Of a stretch of DNA of 6,483 bases, positions 6,313 to 6,483 are shown in pieces. A program made the translations under genes and the position numbers. The stretch's first letter is position 1, and the number at the start of each line of letters is the position of its first letter. This DNA comes from an uncultured Oscillospiraceae bacterium (GTDB lineage: Bacteria > Bacillota > Clostridia > Oscillospirales > Oscillospiraceae), in the NCBI GenBank assembly GCA_934569215.1, contig CAKTKF010000073.1, forward strand, positions 1 to 6,483. The letters run 5' to 3'. Below the pieces are notes generated by a model, which did no database searches, was not told the DNA's origin, and saw only the letters and a list, made by a program, of their open reading frames with translations.

Positions 6313-6335
6313 AAAAACAGGCTGCCCCGGCAGCC
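6313..6335 (-). terminator. Probable intrinsic terminator of the upstream minus-strand gene
   Basis: Read on the minus strand, GGCTGCC (6335-6329) and GGCAGCC (6326-6320) form a 7-bp GC stem with a 2-base loop (or a 6-bp stem with a slightly larger loop), followed by TGTTTTT (6319-6313). It lies about 65 bases past the stop at 6402-6400 and about 40 bases before the dehydrogenase start, so it could limit read-through into that gene. Confidence 0.5.
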
Positions 6336-6401
6336 TTGCCGTATCCAAAACCCTTTGTCCCCAAAGGCCAAAAGGCCTTTGGGGACAGGATAGCCTGTTT
6401 T
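6314..6401. repeat. 88-bp element bounded by 10-bp inverted repeats
   Basis: AAAACAGGCT (6314-6323) and AGCCTGTTTT (6392-6401) are perfect inverted copies that enclose the two inner hairpins at 6320-6335 and 6356-6387. The right copy overlaps the stop codon of the upstream minus-strand gene. No flanking target duplication is visible. It could be a small mobile-like or dispersed repeat, or a regulated terminator region; a single copy cannot decide. Confidence 0.6.
6356..6387. repeat. Perfect 14-bp hairpin with AAAA/TTTT loop
   Basis: Left arm 6356-6369 and right arm 6374-6387 are exactly complementary (TGTCCCCAAAGGCC against GGCCTTTGGGGACA), with a 4-base loop AAAA on the plus strand. The adjacent bases do not form a clean T-tract in either direction, so a simple terminator is not the best reading. 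The stem sits in the spacer after the right-edge gene and before the dehydrogenase gene. Confidence 0.85.
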
Positions 6402-6483
6402 ATCGTCTTCTGCTCTTGGTGCGGTGATCCGCACGCATGGAGGAGAGCTTGTTGTCGGATTCGGACATGAACGCCTTCAGCTT
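6400..6483 (-). CDS. C-terminal end of an unidentified gene (enters from right edge)
   Basis: This frame is open from the right edge to a TAA at 6402-6400, giving 27 residues: a hydrophilic, mainly helical-looking stretch (K-L-K-A-F-M-S-E-S-D-N-K-L-S-S) ending in a basic tail T-K-S-R-R-R. The residue mix, direction shared with the dehydrogenase, and hairpins straight after the stop suggest a true gene end. There is too little sequence to identify a family. Alternatively it is a chance open stretch. Confidence 0.55.
   Translation of the reverse strand, partial: KLKAFMSESDNKLSSMRADHRTKSRRR

Noticed and set aside
5453..6313. A 286-codon plus-strand open frame opposite the dehydrogenase and RpiB genes
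   Set aside because: The translation is Arg/His/Pro-rich and motif-free, while the minus strand encodes complete, well-known enzymes over the same span.
6177..6434. An 85-codon minus-strand frame covering the hairpin region and the dehydrogenase start
   Set aside because: It reads through the inverted repeats and overlaps the dehydrogenase in another frame. Its residues come from the palindromes and look like a spurious call on repeat DNA.

Overview
The DNA is GC-rich, with strong Shine-Dalgarno sites (GGAGGTGA, AAGGAG), AT-rich promoters resembling sigma-A sites, and a classical hairpin-plus-T-tract terminator. This fits a chromosomal segment of a high-GC, gut-type clostridium (Oscillospiraceae/Ruminococcaceae-like Firmicute). 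The lineage is an inference from style and protein flavour, not from a marker gene. No phage, insertion sequence, CRISPR, tRNA or rRNA was seen.

Layout. (1) Positions 1-596 on the minus strand hold the first 198 codons of a gene whose product has a ParB-like motif; it runs off the left edge. (2) Positions 597-816 are a divergent intergenic region with a promoter facing each way. (3) Positions 817-5055 on the plus strand form a tight four-gene operon: a MoxR-type AAA+ ATPase, a DUF58 membrane protein, a large transglutaminase-like membrane protein, and an unrecognised 94-residue protein. Junctions are a 1-nt gap, an 11-bp overlap, and a Shine-Dalgarno site overlapping the previous stop codon. 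(4) A perfect 14-bp hairpin at 5061-5092 has a T-tract in each direction, so it can end both the plus operon and the convergent minus-strand genes. (5) Positions 6274 to 5113 on the minus strand carry a short-chain dehydrogenase followed by ribose-5-phosphate isomerase B, separated by 22 nt. (6) Positions 6314-6401 hold a nested set of inverted repeats just downstream of the last 27 codons of another minus-strand gene that enters from the right edge.

How it works together. MoxR, DUF58 and transglutaminase-like proteins are a widely recurring gene set in bacteria, thought to act at the cell envelope: the ATPase as a chaperone or remodeller in the cytoplasm, the DUF58 protein as its membrane-side partner, and the transglutaminase domain outside the membrane. 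The fourth, small cytosolic gene is the least explained part of the operon. The dehydrogenase/RpiB pair is ordinary metabolism, although the dehydrogenase resembles the YmfI type linked to elongation factor P modification. The most unusual non-coding signal is the nested hairpin region at 6314-6401, which contains mutually exclusive pairings and leaves no obvious promoter for the dehydrogenase.
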